Shown here: piece by piece, positions 5,610-13,639 of the stretch | How the letters are laid out: each line of letters starts with the position of its first letter | How positions within the stretch are numbered: the first letter of the stretch is position 1 | Assembly (NCBI GenBank): GCA_947564305.1 | Contig: CANOBT010000117.1 | Span: 1-17,157 of the forward strand | DNA length: 17,157 nt | From: an uncultured Lachnospiraceae bacterium | Lineage (GTDB): Bacteria > Bacillota_A > Clostridia > Lachnospirales > Lachnospiraceae | Direction: 5' to 3' | Position numbers and translations under genes: made by a program | Notes under the pieces: model-generated | Databases searched by the model: none | The model's input: the letters and a program-made list of their open reading frames with translations, nothing else | What the model was told of the DNA's origin: nothing

Positions 5610-6685
5610 GCCTGTCCCCCTCTCCGCAAGAGCATACTCAGAGACTCTCGGAAATATCTTATTCTTTTATTGCTCCACTGTTTCTCCCATCCATTGATGT
5701 ATCCGAAAATATCATAATCGATAAAGAATGATGCCCAATCTTCCTTTGTAGTGTTCTTTATGAACCATTCTTGAATAGGCACTTTATCTATCGTCATATT
5801 CTTGGTCAACAAAGAAACCATCGTTAATCCCTCTAAAAAAGCCATCTGTTCCGCTTCAAACAAAAGTGATCCTTCTGGTTCCTGCAACATAAGGTCAATA
5901 TACCTATCTCGAACGGTTATCATCCTGCTATGGGTGGATATTCTTGCCTTCAGTTCTGCTGAAACATAATTTATATCAGCACAAAACGTAGCCATTCTTG
6001 ACTTTTGATCTGGAAACTCTGATATTCCAAGTTCTTCCATACGTTTTGCGATAGAATAAATAAAATTGATCGGGTACTTCCATTCAAGCGTAAAGGCAGC
6101 CAGCGTGTAAAAAACAATGTTTTCATCAGACTTCACCCACCGTCCGTTCATCCGAAGAATCTCATTGTCGTATTGTGCTATTATTTCTCTAAATCTTGCG
6201 TTCGGAATTTTCTTTGAATCGATAAGCCTGAGTTCCGTAAAAGCCTTCGTGAACTCATTCTCCAGAATGGTTGTCAACTCAAAGAAATTCATCTCCGTCA
6301 GCTGGTATCCATCCAGCTTTGTTTTCATATCAGACATATCCGGAGGCAATAAAGCACTTATATCTGAAAGAATGCCAACATCCGATTCTCTGGTTCGGAA
6401 GTCATATTCTCTTTTTCTATATTTCTGAACATAGGACTGAATTCTGCTATATCTCATAATCTGATCCTGCTCAGTGATCCCATACTTTTCAAAGAAATAA
6501 CGCATCGAATGCTTTTCTTCCGTTTTGTCGTATGTCATCTTGATAAGATCAAACATGACCATCTCAACTACGTCACCCGGATCCAATAGCCCTGCAAAGA
6601 CAAAATCACGATACTCCTGAGGGAAAACATCTGTCATGACATCTAATATGGTCATGGCTATACCGTATATTTTTGCATTTGCCAT
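5606..6685 (-). CDS. Hypothetical protein of the four-gene operon
   Basis: A 359-residue soluble protein beginning MANAKIYGIAMTILDVMTDV, with AAAGGGGG a few bases upstream of the ATG. It appears mostly helical with many aromatic and charged residues and no clear Walker, HNH, PD-(D/E)xK or HEPN motif. No transmembrane segment or signal peptide is evident. Positions of note are a basic region (YVQKYRKREYDFRTRESDVG) and the Trp-rich C-terminus (INGWEKQWSNKRIRYFRES). It lies 55 bases after the metallopeptidase gene, the gap holding a 12-bp hairpin, and is coupled to the zinc-ribbon gene by ATGA. I cannot name a family. Within the operon it is the best candidate for an effector or structural partner, by elimination only. 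Confidence 0.8.
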   Translation of the reverse strand: MANAKIYGIAMTILDVMTDVFPQEYRDFVFAGLLDPGDVVEMVMFDLIKMTYDKTEEKHSMRYFFEKYGITEQDQIMRYSRIQSYVQKYRKREYDFRTRESDVGILSDISALLPPDMSDMKTKLDGYQLTEMNFFELTTILENEFTKAFTELRLIDSKKIPNARFREIIAQYDNEILRMNGRWVKSDENIVFYTLAAFTLEWKYPINFIYSIAKRMEELGISEFPDQKSRMATFCADINYVSAELKARISTHSRMITVRDRYIDLMLQEPEGSLLFEAEQMAFLEGLTMVSLLTKNMTIDKVPIQEWFIKNTTKEDWASFFIDYDIFGYINGWEKQWSNKRIRYFRESLSMLLRRGGQA

Positions 6686-6706
6686 TTCAGATTCCCCCTT
6701 TCCTTA

Positions 6707-6737
6707 AATGTTGCCTGGCAATACACCAGGCAACATT
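6707..6737 (-). promoter_or_regulatory. Perfect intercistronic hairpin
   Basis: AATGTTGCCTGG (6707-6718) and CCAGGCAACATT (6726-6737) form a perfect 12-bp stem with a 7-base loop. It starts 3 bases past the stop of the metallopeptidase gene and ends about 20 bases before the next ATG. Only a short TTT follows in transcription direction, so it is more likely an attenuator, RNA-processing or stability element than a full terminator. Confidence 0.7.
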
Positions 6738-6740
6738 CTC

Positions 6741-7940
6741 TTACTCAGTATCATTTGCATTTTTTATCCGAACCAAAGGTATCACCTTATCCTCATAGTC
6801 AAGTGTTCCCTTTTTCAAATGTAATAGTTTCTCAATCATATCCGGATAAAGGCTTATTCCATGCCTTCTAAAATCTGCCATCAATGTTTTCGCCGACAAA
6901 ATATGGTTGTCAAAAAGAAGGTCTATGGCTCCTTGGAAAATGCTCTCATTTAATTCACCTGGCACATCATCTGGTTCAGATATTCTCCATCCATTTTTTG
7001 ACAGTTGTCTGAACATGTACTGACACTGACTCGGCGATATTGCATCAAGCTGTTTTGCCCTGACAATCATTGCCTGAATTGATACCTTCCACTTCTTTTT
7101 CAGATGCCTGTAATAATTCAGATCTGTCGGATATTGCAATACATCACGTAAGAAGCTCTCGCGCGGTAAAAGGAATGCACTGGCAAACATATTTGCTTGT
7201 CTTTCTCGCGCTTTGAATTCATCCTTTGATAATGATTCGATATCTTCACTCCAAGGATGCAGCACAATATGCCCTAACTCATGTGCCATATCAAATCTAA
7301 TACGACATTCTGAAAATTGTTTACCTAATGCTACCGCTATCAGGAAAACATCTGCATTATCAACAATGGTCCGCTGACTAAATGCGTCAATTTTATCGGC
7401 ATCAGTTGGAAAACCTGTAACAAGTATTCCATTCTGCTCAAGCACATATTGGAGATCTTTAATCGGCTTATCCGACAGCCCCCAACATTCCCTTACCTTT
7501 TGCGCCGCCGCCTCCATTTCGTCTATGGCTTCCTGTGTTTCACAATCCAAGGGGTCATCATAGCCCTCAAACTCCACTTTGGGATCGTTATATACAGGAA
7601 AATCAACATAGTTCCATAACACTTCATACATCTGAGCAACGAATTCCAACTTAACGCTTTGAGCAGCCCTCCCCTTCTTCGTTGCTGTTGCCTGTGATCT
7701 GAAATAAGTCGTCTCTGTGTAGGTTTTTATATGATCTTCCTGAAAGAAATACTCCATCGGAAAGCCAAGTATTTGAGACAATGTTCTGACTTTAGTAAAA
7801 TCCGGAGCATTTTTCCCATTCTCATATAAAGATATCGACTGCTTACTGATTTCGGCTTGATCCGCAAGATCTGTTAACGAAATGCCATTGTATATACGGG
7901 CATTTCTAAGCCTTTCTCCATTAAATTTTTTCTGGTCCAT
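6741..7940 (-). CDS. XRE HTH protein fused to an ImmA/IrrE-type zinc metallopeptidase
   Basis: A 399-residue protein beginning MDQKKFNGERLRNARIYNGI. Residues about 8-62 are a Cro/C1 helix-turn-helix (SLTDLADQAEISKQSISLYENGK). The middle, about 165-260, is an ImmA/IrrE (COG2856) peptidase domain: zinc motif HELGH at 220-224, then RERQAN with the likely third ligand Glu246, and FASAFLLP. ImmA cleaves phage-type repressors and IrrE/DdrO-type pairs control stress responses, so this protein probably links a signal to derepression. The C-terminal 130 residues (from about 270) extend beyond the basic domain. It is second in its operon, 36 bases after the preceding gene. The substrate is unknown; it may cleave a partner repressor or itself act on the operon promoter. 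Confidence 0.92.
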   Translation of the reverse strand: MDQKKFNGERLRNARIYNGISLTDLADQAEISKQSISLYENGKNAPDFTKVRTLSQILGFPMEYFFQEDHIKTYTETTYFRSQATATKKGRAAQSVKLEFVAQMYEVLWNYVDFPVYNDPKVEFEGYDDPLDCETQEAIDEMEAAAQKVRECWGLSDKPIKDLQYVLEQNGILVTGFPTDADKIDAFSQRTIVDNADVFLIAVALGKQFSECRIRFDMAHELGHIVLHPWSEDIESLSKDEFKARERQANMFASAFLLPRESFLRDVLQYPTDLNYYRHLKKKWKVSIQAMIVRAKQLDAISPSQCQYMFRQLSKNGWRISEPDDVPGELNESIFQGAIDLLFDNHILSAKTLMADFRRHGISLYPDMIEKLLHLKKGTLDYEDKVIPLVRIKNANDTE

Positions 7941-7976
7941 CTTTCTTCTCCTGTTCTTTAGATTTGATAGGAGGGC

Positions 7977-8738
7977 CTACGCTTCCTCCTCCATAGCTCT
8001 AAGTGCAGGTTTTACACCAGGTCTGAGTTTAAGCAGCGACGGTTTTACTTCCTGTTCTGTTTCTTCCAATTCCTCAGTCTCTTCGTACTGGCTCTCCGTT
8101 AAGGAAGCAAAATCCGGTGTTACATATTCAATCAAATCAAGCTGATCAACAACAGCAAAATCTTTATCTAAAAGCAGAAGTTCGATTTTCATTATTGCAT
8201 GATGCTCAGCCGTGTATGCAACGATGTAATGCTTATAACCATCTGTCCTGCTGATACTTCCCTGCATAATCCTGTCGAAATCTTCTTCCAGCACCTCTGC
8301 ATCGAAAGCATCCATCTTGAAGTCAGGACTTATGTCTCCGAGAGTCATTTGCTTCGGAGAACCTTCACAATCACTATTTTCTGCATATAATAAAGTCATA
8401 AGATAGTGAGGCTGGTTTCTATGTTTCGTGATAACTGTCTTCAAGGTCTGATGAGTGGATATTGTATACGTTATCGAATTGGCTCTATCCGCAATTATCC
8501 TGCCTTCCCACGCATATCGGTTGAAAGATATTAAATCGACATCATCTTTTACCACGTGTTGTCTGAGATTTTCATTGATGTGATCTCCGGCAGCAAAGAT
8601 ATTCCTGTTGTTTGTTTCGAGACGGTTATCTCGCATATCCTGAGGAACATCCTGAGTGATTGCCTTGTTAACAGCGTAAACTATTTTTCGGAGAAGCATC
8701 TGATTTACTATGATTGACTCTGATCTGCTCATTGGCAA
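7977..8738 (-). CDS. Hypothetical protein, first gene of the ImmA/IrrE-type operon
   Basis: A 253-residue protein. The TTG at 8738 is 6 bases from GGAGG; the ATG at 8732 (MSRSESIIVNQML) is 12 bases away, so either may be used. The first 80 residues are basic and helical. The middle has beta-rich stretches (KHYIVAYTAEHHAIMKIELLLLDK), and the C-terminus is a disordered, acidic tail of Glu and Thr (EETEELEETEQEVKPS). It resembles proteins catalogued as a domain of unknown function in Clostridia (possibly DUF5986, from memory and unverified). No catalytic motif is visible. It leads the operon directly after a TTGACA promoter. As it is paired with an XRE/ImmA-IrrE protein it could be that peptidase's substrate or a sensor, which is inference. 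Confidence 0.8.
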   Translation of the reverse strand: MPMSRSESIIVNQMLLRKIVYAVNKAITQDVPQDMRDNRLETNNRNIFAAGDHINENLRQHVVKDDVDLISFNRYAWEGRIIADRANSITYTISTHQTLKTVITKHRNQPHYLMTLLYAENSDCEGSPKQMTLGDISPDFKMDAFDAEVLEEDFDRIMQGSISRTDGYKHYIVAYTAEHHAIMKIELLLLDKDFAVVDQLDLIEYVTPDFASLTESQYEETEELEETEQEVKPSLLKLRPGVKPALRAMEEEA

Positions 8739-8769
8739 GGTTTACCTCCATTCTAATTTTCTATCCTAT

Positions 8770-8797
8770 ATTTTACACAGAAACAGAGATTTGTCAA
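8770..8797 (-). promoter_or_regulatory. Promoter of the four-gene ImmA/IrrE-type operon
   Basis: On the minus strand TTGACA (8797-8792), a perfect -35, is followed after 16 bases by TAAAAT (8775-8770). The first start codon lies about 32 bases downstream of the -10, consistent with a short leader. Confidence 0.75.
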
Positions 8798-8830
8798 GTG
8801 GTTTTATTATCAAAATCGTTTTTGTCATTC

Positions 8831-8871
8831 AAAAACAGCAATGCTCATGACTTTGTCATTAGCCATGAGCA
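8831..8871 (-). terminator. Terminator of the restriction-modification operon
   Basis: On the minus strand TGCTCATG (8871-8864) pairs with CATGAGCA (8849-8842) around a 14-base loop, followed by TTGCTGTTTTTG. It lies 34 bases past the stop of the Fe-S gene and before the promoter of the next operon. Confidence 0.7.
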
Positions 8872-8905
8872 CCGATTCAATCTATTTTTTTATCCCTATT
8901 ATTGG

Positions 8906-9946
8906 TTACTTACTGTTTTCAAGCACCCCATAAAAACCATCACCTATATTCACAGATCTACCAACCAATGATACAACCGAAGATCTTATAGACGAATTAT
9001 CAACATCTATATAAAACTGATCAAAGTCATGAACCTCTTTATTGTTCCATAAAAGAATCAGCAAAGCCCCGAATGTTATAGTTCCAATCGGCATTTCAAT
9101 AATGTCTCTTATATCCTTCAGCACTTGCCAATAATCTGTTCGTTTATTTGGAAGGCTAAGAACAATAGCAAGCGGATGATTCTTGTTTTTGTCTACACCA
9201 TATCGAACATTTACAACGGCAACATCGTCAAGAATAGCCCTGGAAACATCCAGCATATCAGCCCCTGTCTCTATCTCAACAACACCAAATTGCTTTTTGT
9301 TACTGTAAAAACCATCCATCCTCATATAGACATTTCCTTGTCTGGCCAAGGTCGCATGATTTCCAAGTTTTATAAGCAGATTTCGTGCAAGAATATTTTG
9401 TTCTTCTTGCGACATCCTTTTTATTTCATCGCATATCTTACCTATTATACGCTCGGACTCCTTCTGGATCATTCCAGATTTATCAGGGCTATTATTTTCT
9501 GTCAAAAATCTATTCTGTTTCTGAATACCCGCTGTATCAACAGCAAAAGTGTCTAAATCCTTTTTGTCTGCGTGTGAGACCTTTGCTTTTCCACCCTGCA
9601 AGTAGATTGCTCCTACAGGACAGCTTGCAACACAAAGGCCACAGCCGATACACTTCTTTTCATCAATTACTATTGCCTTTGCGCCGCTTTTAATAGCATT
9701 AACAGGACACAGGTATTTGCTCATATCGTGCGCTATATCGGGAAACTCTGCACACTCGATATCCTCATCACGCAAGCTCATACACTGTGGATTGATGCAA
9801 TTTACGCAGCCTGATTTTATCTTCTTCCCATTTTGGAATTGGATATCTGTTTCCTTTTCCGGATTAAAGGTCAGTGAACAGATTTTGCCATTCTTATAAA
9901 CTGAAATCTCCGTTTGTATATAATTAGCGTTTAATGTCCTCGACAT
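8906..9946 (-). CDS. Two-cluster 4Fe-4S protein of the restriction-modification operon
   Basis: A 346-residue protein with a ferredoxin-like N-terminal half. The second motif, C99-x2-C102-x2-C105-x3-C109-Pro, is a textbook [4Fe-4S] site (KKCIGCGLCVASCPVGAI). The first is a looser C47-x2-C50-x4-C55 with C80-Pro after an insertion; together they can ligate two clusters by cross-coordination as in bacterial-type ferredoxins. The C-terminal half (about 195-346) is a separate soluble domain with MDGFYSNKKQFGVVEIETG, where Asp211 and the Glu224-x-Glu226 pair recall a PD-(D/E)xK core lacking the Lys; this is weak. The gene overlaps the endonuclease gene by 23 bases and has GGAGGG before its ATG, so it belongs to the operon. 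Its job there is unknown: redox control, a structural cluster or a second nuclease subunit. Confidence 0.85.
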   Translation of the reverse strand: MSRTLNANYIQTEISVYKNGKICSLTFNPEKETDIQFQNGKKIKSGCVNCINPQCMSLRDEDIECAEFPDIAHDMSKYLCPVNAIKSGAKAIVIDEKKCIGCGLCVASCPVGAIYLQGGKAKVSHADKKDLDTFAVDTAGIQKQNRFLTENNSPDKSGMIQKESERIIGKICDEIKRMSQEEQNILARNLLIKLGNHATLARQGNVYMRMDGFYSNKKQFGVVEIETGADMLDVSRAILDDVAVVNVRYGVDKNKNHPLAIVLSLPNKRTDYWQVLKDIRDIIEMPIGTITFGALLILLWNNKEVHDFDQFYIDVDNSSIRSSVVSLVGRSVNIGDGFYGVLENSK

Positions 9947-11657
9947 TTACAATTCCCTCCAATCCGTAAAGTTTTTCAATATCAATTCCTTTTCCAAAAA
10001 GGATGATGTTTGCAGCAACATTTATCAATGAACCAATGTCAAAAACAGCAATGCTGTATCCATAGGTATCCTTAATATTACTAATCAGATCCGAAACCTC
10101 AGCTCGATCATTTGGCGGATAATATCCTACCGCATATGTCGCACATTTTTCATCCGTAGCATATGTTTTTCTCGACAAGAGAATAATTTTGTTTTCAAGA
10201 GCTTGCCTGATAGCCTTAATAGAAATGTGCATCTCTTCAGTAGGAGACTTGATTTCTATAGGAATACTTCTTTTCGGATCCCTTATCATGGCATCCCATC
10301 TTTCGCCATTTACTCCATCTCTGGATTTATGACAATCAACGCCGATTATTCGGAATAGCGTCTCTACAAGAGGGTAGAACTCCGTCTTTTTGTCCTTTAT
10401 ATGTTCTTCTACTATGATATTGGTAATCTTACGAATACTCTTTTCTTTTTTATAAAGCTCACGCACGTGTGCAGAAAATGATAAAACGTCGTCCGTGATT
10501 AGTTCCTTCTTTACATTAACCGATTTATCAATAGCCATATTCTGAGTCTTACTTGCTAAGGCTTTTGTATAGAGACTGGTAATCCGTGACAATCGTTTTT
10601 CGGTCTCCTCTGCATTGCTCTTTTCAAGAACAATGTTCATCGCGTTATTTACAACAGAGAACTCCAATGTTTGATACGGAGAAAACAGGATTTCTTTCCC
10701 ATCCAAAATATCTTGCACTTCTTTTGTGTCTTTTTTTATTTCTTCCTCAACCGGCTCTAAATTAAACTTTGCTCTGGCCAGCATCATGTAAGCGCCAAGC
10801 CTGATTAGTGCCTGCCGCTGCCGATTAGAACTGCTTTCATAATCAGACAACCTTATATCTCGCATCATCTTCAAACGTTCAACCGTTTCATATCCATGCT
10901 TGGTCAATTTCATAAACCGCACACTTCTCCCGTAAACGGTTGTATTTATGCTCTCAACCCAATCGCAGTATTTCAGAACAGAAATAGGAAATCTCGTACA
11001 GTTTTGAACAGAAGTTACGGTCATGCCTCCTTTTTTATTGCTCTGCAGGGATTTTGCAAGATTCTCCAAATCATTTTGCAGCTTCTTGTAATTGCCTCTG
11101 ACAGATTTGATATACTGGATCATCTTATCAAATTCTTCCGGTGAATTATCATTTACACTCATTGGTCCCAAGATCATTTCATCTCTGCAAATCATTCCAT
11201 CCAATTCATTCATTGTCAGAAGAACACACGAGAAGAATCTAACCGACTCATCATAAGAAACATCCATAATCCTATTCGGATTATTCATTCCAAGAATACA
11301 TTGCTCAACTATGGCTTTTTTATCTGCTCCAGGCACTACCATATGCTCACCAATGTATGTAAAACGGTAATTGGAAGATACGTCGTTCACAACAGAAATC
11401 AGGCCTAGCAATCTGTATATCTCAGCAAACATCTTTGCATTGTTATATGTCTTATCTCTGCTTCTATCTTTATTTGCCCCTAACGAAAGCGCGGCATCAC
11501 CAGTAAAGCCTGATGATGCCATTAGATTTGCCTTTGCTAATACCACCGCTATATCGTCATTATCGAAATAATCCTTATCGTGTAACTCATTATAAAGCTG
11601 TTCAAAGCTTGCCAGCATAGTTTCCAGGCTGCTGGACGGATTTCTAAATCTAATCAT
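9924..11657 (-). CDS. Restriction endonuclease with PD-(D/E)xK nuclease domain
   Basis: A 577-residue protein starting MIRFRNPSSSLETMLASFEQ, with GAGGAGG 7 bases before the ATG. The C-terminal third has the nuclease signature: Glu432 (VETLFRIIG), then GERWDAMIRDPKRSIPIEIK with Asp455 and the Glu468-x-Lys470 pair, the active site of a PD-(D/E)xK metal-dependent nuclease. The long N-terminal part probably recognises DNA and has winged-helix-like segments (FMKLTKHGYETVERL near 248-262). Architecture and size resemble type IIS endonucleases such as the AlwI family, from memory. It overlaps the DPPY methyltransferase by 8 bases. Two methyltransferases beside one endonuclease fit an asymmetric target. 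The recognition sequence is not readable. Confidence 0.85.
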   Translation of the reverse strand: MIRFRNPSSSLETMLASFEQLYNELHDKDYFDNDDIAVVLAKANLMASSGFTGDAALSLGANKDRSRDKTYNNAKMFAEIYRLLGLISVVNDVSSNYRFTYIGEHMVVPGADKKAIVEQCILGMNNPNRIMDVSYDESVRFFSCVLLTMNELDGMICRDEMILGPMSVNDNSPEEFDKMIQYIKSVRGNYKKLQNDLENLAKSLQSNKKGGMTVTSVQNCTRFPISVLKYCDWVESINTTVYGRSVRFMKLTKHGYETVERLKMMRDIRLSDYESSSNRQRQALIRLGAYMMLARAKFNLEPVEEEIKKDTKEVQDILDGKEILFSPYQTLEFSVVNNAMNIVLEKSNAEETEKRLSRITSLYTKALASKTQNMAIDKSVNVKKELITDDVLSFSAHVRELYKKEKSIRKITNIIVEEHIKDKKTEFYPLVETLFRIIGVDCHKSRDGVNGERWDAMIRDPKRSIPIEIKSPTEEMHISIKAIRQALENKIILLSRKTYATDEKCATYAVGYYPPNDRAEVSDLISNIKDTYGYSIAVFDIGSLINVAANIILFGKGIDIEKLYGLEGIVNVEDIKR

Positions 11658-12480
11658 TTCGCGCCTCCTCGATATTATTTAATCTATCTTGGGCTATGTT
11701 GCACCACTTTTCTTCTATCTCGATACCTGTCCATGAAATATTGTGCCCTTGCCTGTTTAGTTTTTCGCAACACACGCCTAAAGTTCCCGATCCATGAAAT
11801 GGATCCAAAATTCTCCCTTTATAAATGCCATCTTCCATAGGGCAAAAAGCTTTTATTATTTCCGTGATCAATGATTCAGGCTTTTGCGTCGGGTGAGTTG
11901 TCTTTTCCTTTGCAAATCTCTTTCCAGCTAATGTAGGAAAATCCCAGATATCTCCACGCATTGAACCCTTCGGATTCGGTTTCCATATCTTCTCTGTACC
12001 ATCCGCGCCTTTGTATTTTACAGGAGACTTTAATCGCTCAGTGCTTTTATAAGGTACACGGACTTCATCGCAGTTGTATGTCCATTTTTTAGGATTCATT
12101 GAAAACCAAATGAATGGTTCATAATGTGTTGCCGGTTCTTTGGTCGAGCGTGAAAAGCCATTTTCATAATGCCATATGTTTACTCGCCTGTAATACAACC
12201 CTGCATTATACATAGCAATCTGGATATATCCAATATAATCATGAATCCCAAACCAAATAATGCTTCCGTATGGATTTAATACTTTTTTAAGCTTTTCCAT
12301 ACGCTTATTTGTAACTTCAATAAACTCTTCAACCGTCAATTTATCGGAATCATTTCCAAAGTCTTTATTAATATTATACGGCGGATCGGTCAGCACGAGA
12401 TCGAACTTTTCTCCTGCTTCAATCATCTGATCAATCAAAGCATCGGAATCGCCGCATATAATGCCATCAAATGTACTCAT
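11650..12480 (-). CDS. Type II DNA methyltransferase, beta class, probably N6-adenine
   Basis: A 276-residue amino-methyltransferase. The catalytic motif IV is DPPYN at residues 32-36 (LVLTDPPYNINKDFG), motif X is HPTQKP at 196-201, and cofactor motif I is DPFHGSGT at 226-233. The order IV, specificity region, X, I is the beta class. DPPY points to adenine N6 rather than cytosine N4, though the motif is not decisive. The ATG overlaps the stop of the upstream methyltransferase as ATGA, and the C-terminal end overlaps the endonuclease start by 8 bases, so the three are translationally coupled. It protects one strand of the restriction site, while the neighbouring methyltransferase likely protects the other. 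Confidence 0.92.
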   Translation of the reverse strand: MSTFDGIICGDSDALIDQMIEAGEKFDLVLTDPPYNINKDFGNDSDKLTVEEFIEVTNKRMEKLKKVLNPYGSIIWFGIHDYIGYIQIAMYNAGLYYRRVNIWHYENGFSRSTKEPATHYEPFIWFSMNPKKWTYNCDEVRVPYKSTERLKSPVKYKGADGTEKIWKPNPKGSMRGDIWDFPTLAGKRFAKEKTTHPTQKPESLITEIIKAFCPMEDGIYKGRILDPFHGSGTLGVCCEKLNRQGHNISWTGIEIEEKWCNIAQDRLNNIEEARND

Positions 12481-13592
12481 TTGCGTTTAGCCTCTTTCTT
12501 GAAAATCAGAATGTATTGGTGATGGATATTTTCAACATAAGCAAATGGGTATCCATATGGCAACAAGCTCTTATGGTTTTGCAGTAAAATCTTAATTCCC
12601 TGAAGATTAAGATACCCACCACCAGTAATATCATGCTTATTCATTCTCGAAATCAAATCAGCATGGAAACTGATAAAATCCGATTTATCTCTGAAGTCAG
12701 AAACAACAAGAGCCATATACTTTCCAGTTCTAAGGACCCGTGCACATTCCAAGAACACTTTATTTACAAGTATATCCAAAAACTCTTCGTAATCAGATAC
12801 ATTTCCAAGATCCTTCTCATCTTCAGAGTATTTTGTCTCAAGGTTATTCTTCACGCGGTTCTTAATAACCTTCTGATCAAGCTTATTTAGAATTCCCCAA
12901 TATGGCGGACTTGTTACTACGAAGTCTACCGATTCATTTTCTAATTTCAATAATTCTTCGCATGAATCGCCATTAATAAATGTGTGGTTCTTACTTGTTC
13001 CTTCTCCTACTTCTTTCTCCAATCTTTCAATAGACAGCTGATGCCACTTTGGTGATAGTTCAATGCTTGTGCAAACCCTTCCGTCAATTTCGCAGGCTTT
13101 AGCTGTAGAACCAACTCCACCGAACGGATCCAATACCCTCATGCCTTTTTTTGTAAAAAATCTCACCAAATGTCCTATATCCTGAAACGAATATGGTGCC
13201 GGATGCAATTTCTCAATTTGTGCTTCCGGGCTATCAGCGCCTAACCCTTTCTGATAAAAGAAACTCTTGGTCTCAGGCAACCAATCTTTCCCTGTCAGAT
13301 CATTAAGTGTATTGCGCTTATCAACGGTTCCTTCAGATAATTCTTTATATTCATCCGTAGCCATAAAATCTCTTAATTCTGACAGAATATAGAACTTCTT
13401 CTTGCCTTCAATATGCTGTTTTATTGTTCCTGCTTTTACCACTTTCTCAAAAGTATGCCTAGACAATTCAAGCATCTGCATAGCTTTTGATCCACTGATA
13501 GTCTCGCCCAGATCAGGTGATACTCCCAATCCCTTTTTATCTTCATCAGCGCTCATTTCAAATCCTAATCCAGCTAATGATAACTGTTCCAT
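12477..13592 (-). CDS. DNA methyltransferase with SPPY motif, probably N4-cytosine, with N-terminal HTH-like domain
   Basis: A 371-residue protein; the ATG at 13592 is chosen because AGGAGG sits 8 bases before it. Motif I is DPFGGVGST at 155-163 preceded by a motif X-like HPAPYS (130-135), and motif IV is TSPPYWG at 228-234. SPPYW is characteristic of N4-cytosine enzymes, so the amino group of cytosine is the likely target. The order X, I, IV differs from the neighbouring methyltransferase. Residues about 34-78 (SGSKAMQMLELSRHTFEKVV, then an IEGKKKFYILSEL wing) look like an excisionase-type helix-turn-helix fused in front, an odd architecture. It precedes the DPPY methyltransferase with an ATGA overlap and follows a standalone HTH gene by 47 bases. 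Confidence 0.9.
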   Translation of the reverse strand: MEQLSLAGLGFEMSADEDKKGLGVSPDLGETISGSKAMQMLELSRHTFEKVVKAGTIKQHIEGKKKFYILSELRDFMATDEYKELSEGTVDKRNTLNDLTGKDWLPETKSFFYQKGLGADSPEAQIEKLHPAPYSFQDIGHLVRFFTKKGMRVLDPFGGVGSTAKACEIDGRVCTSIELSPKWHQLSIERLEKEVGEGTSKNHTFINGDSCEELLKLENESVDFVVTSPPYWGILNKLDQKVIKNRVKNNLETKYSEDEKDLGNVSDYEEFLDILVNKVFLECARVLRTGKYMALVVSDFRDKSDFISFHADLISRMNKHDITGGGYLNLQGIKILLQNHKSLLPYGYPFAYVENIHHQYILIFKKEAKRK

Positions 13593-13639
13593 TAACAAAC
13601 CTCCTATATTTCGTCAAGCGTCTTTATCAATGCCAATAT

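Noticed and set aside
9125..9693. Plus-strand open frames opposite the Fe-S gene
   Set aside because: They lie entirely opposite a clearly coding gene with conserved Cys motifs and have no start signal.
9600..9720. Fe-S gene as an ordinary metabolic ferredoxin or oxidoreductase
   Set aside because: It overlaps the endonuclease gene, has no adjacent redox genes and carries a C-terminal domain not typical of ferredoxins.
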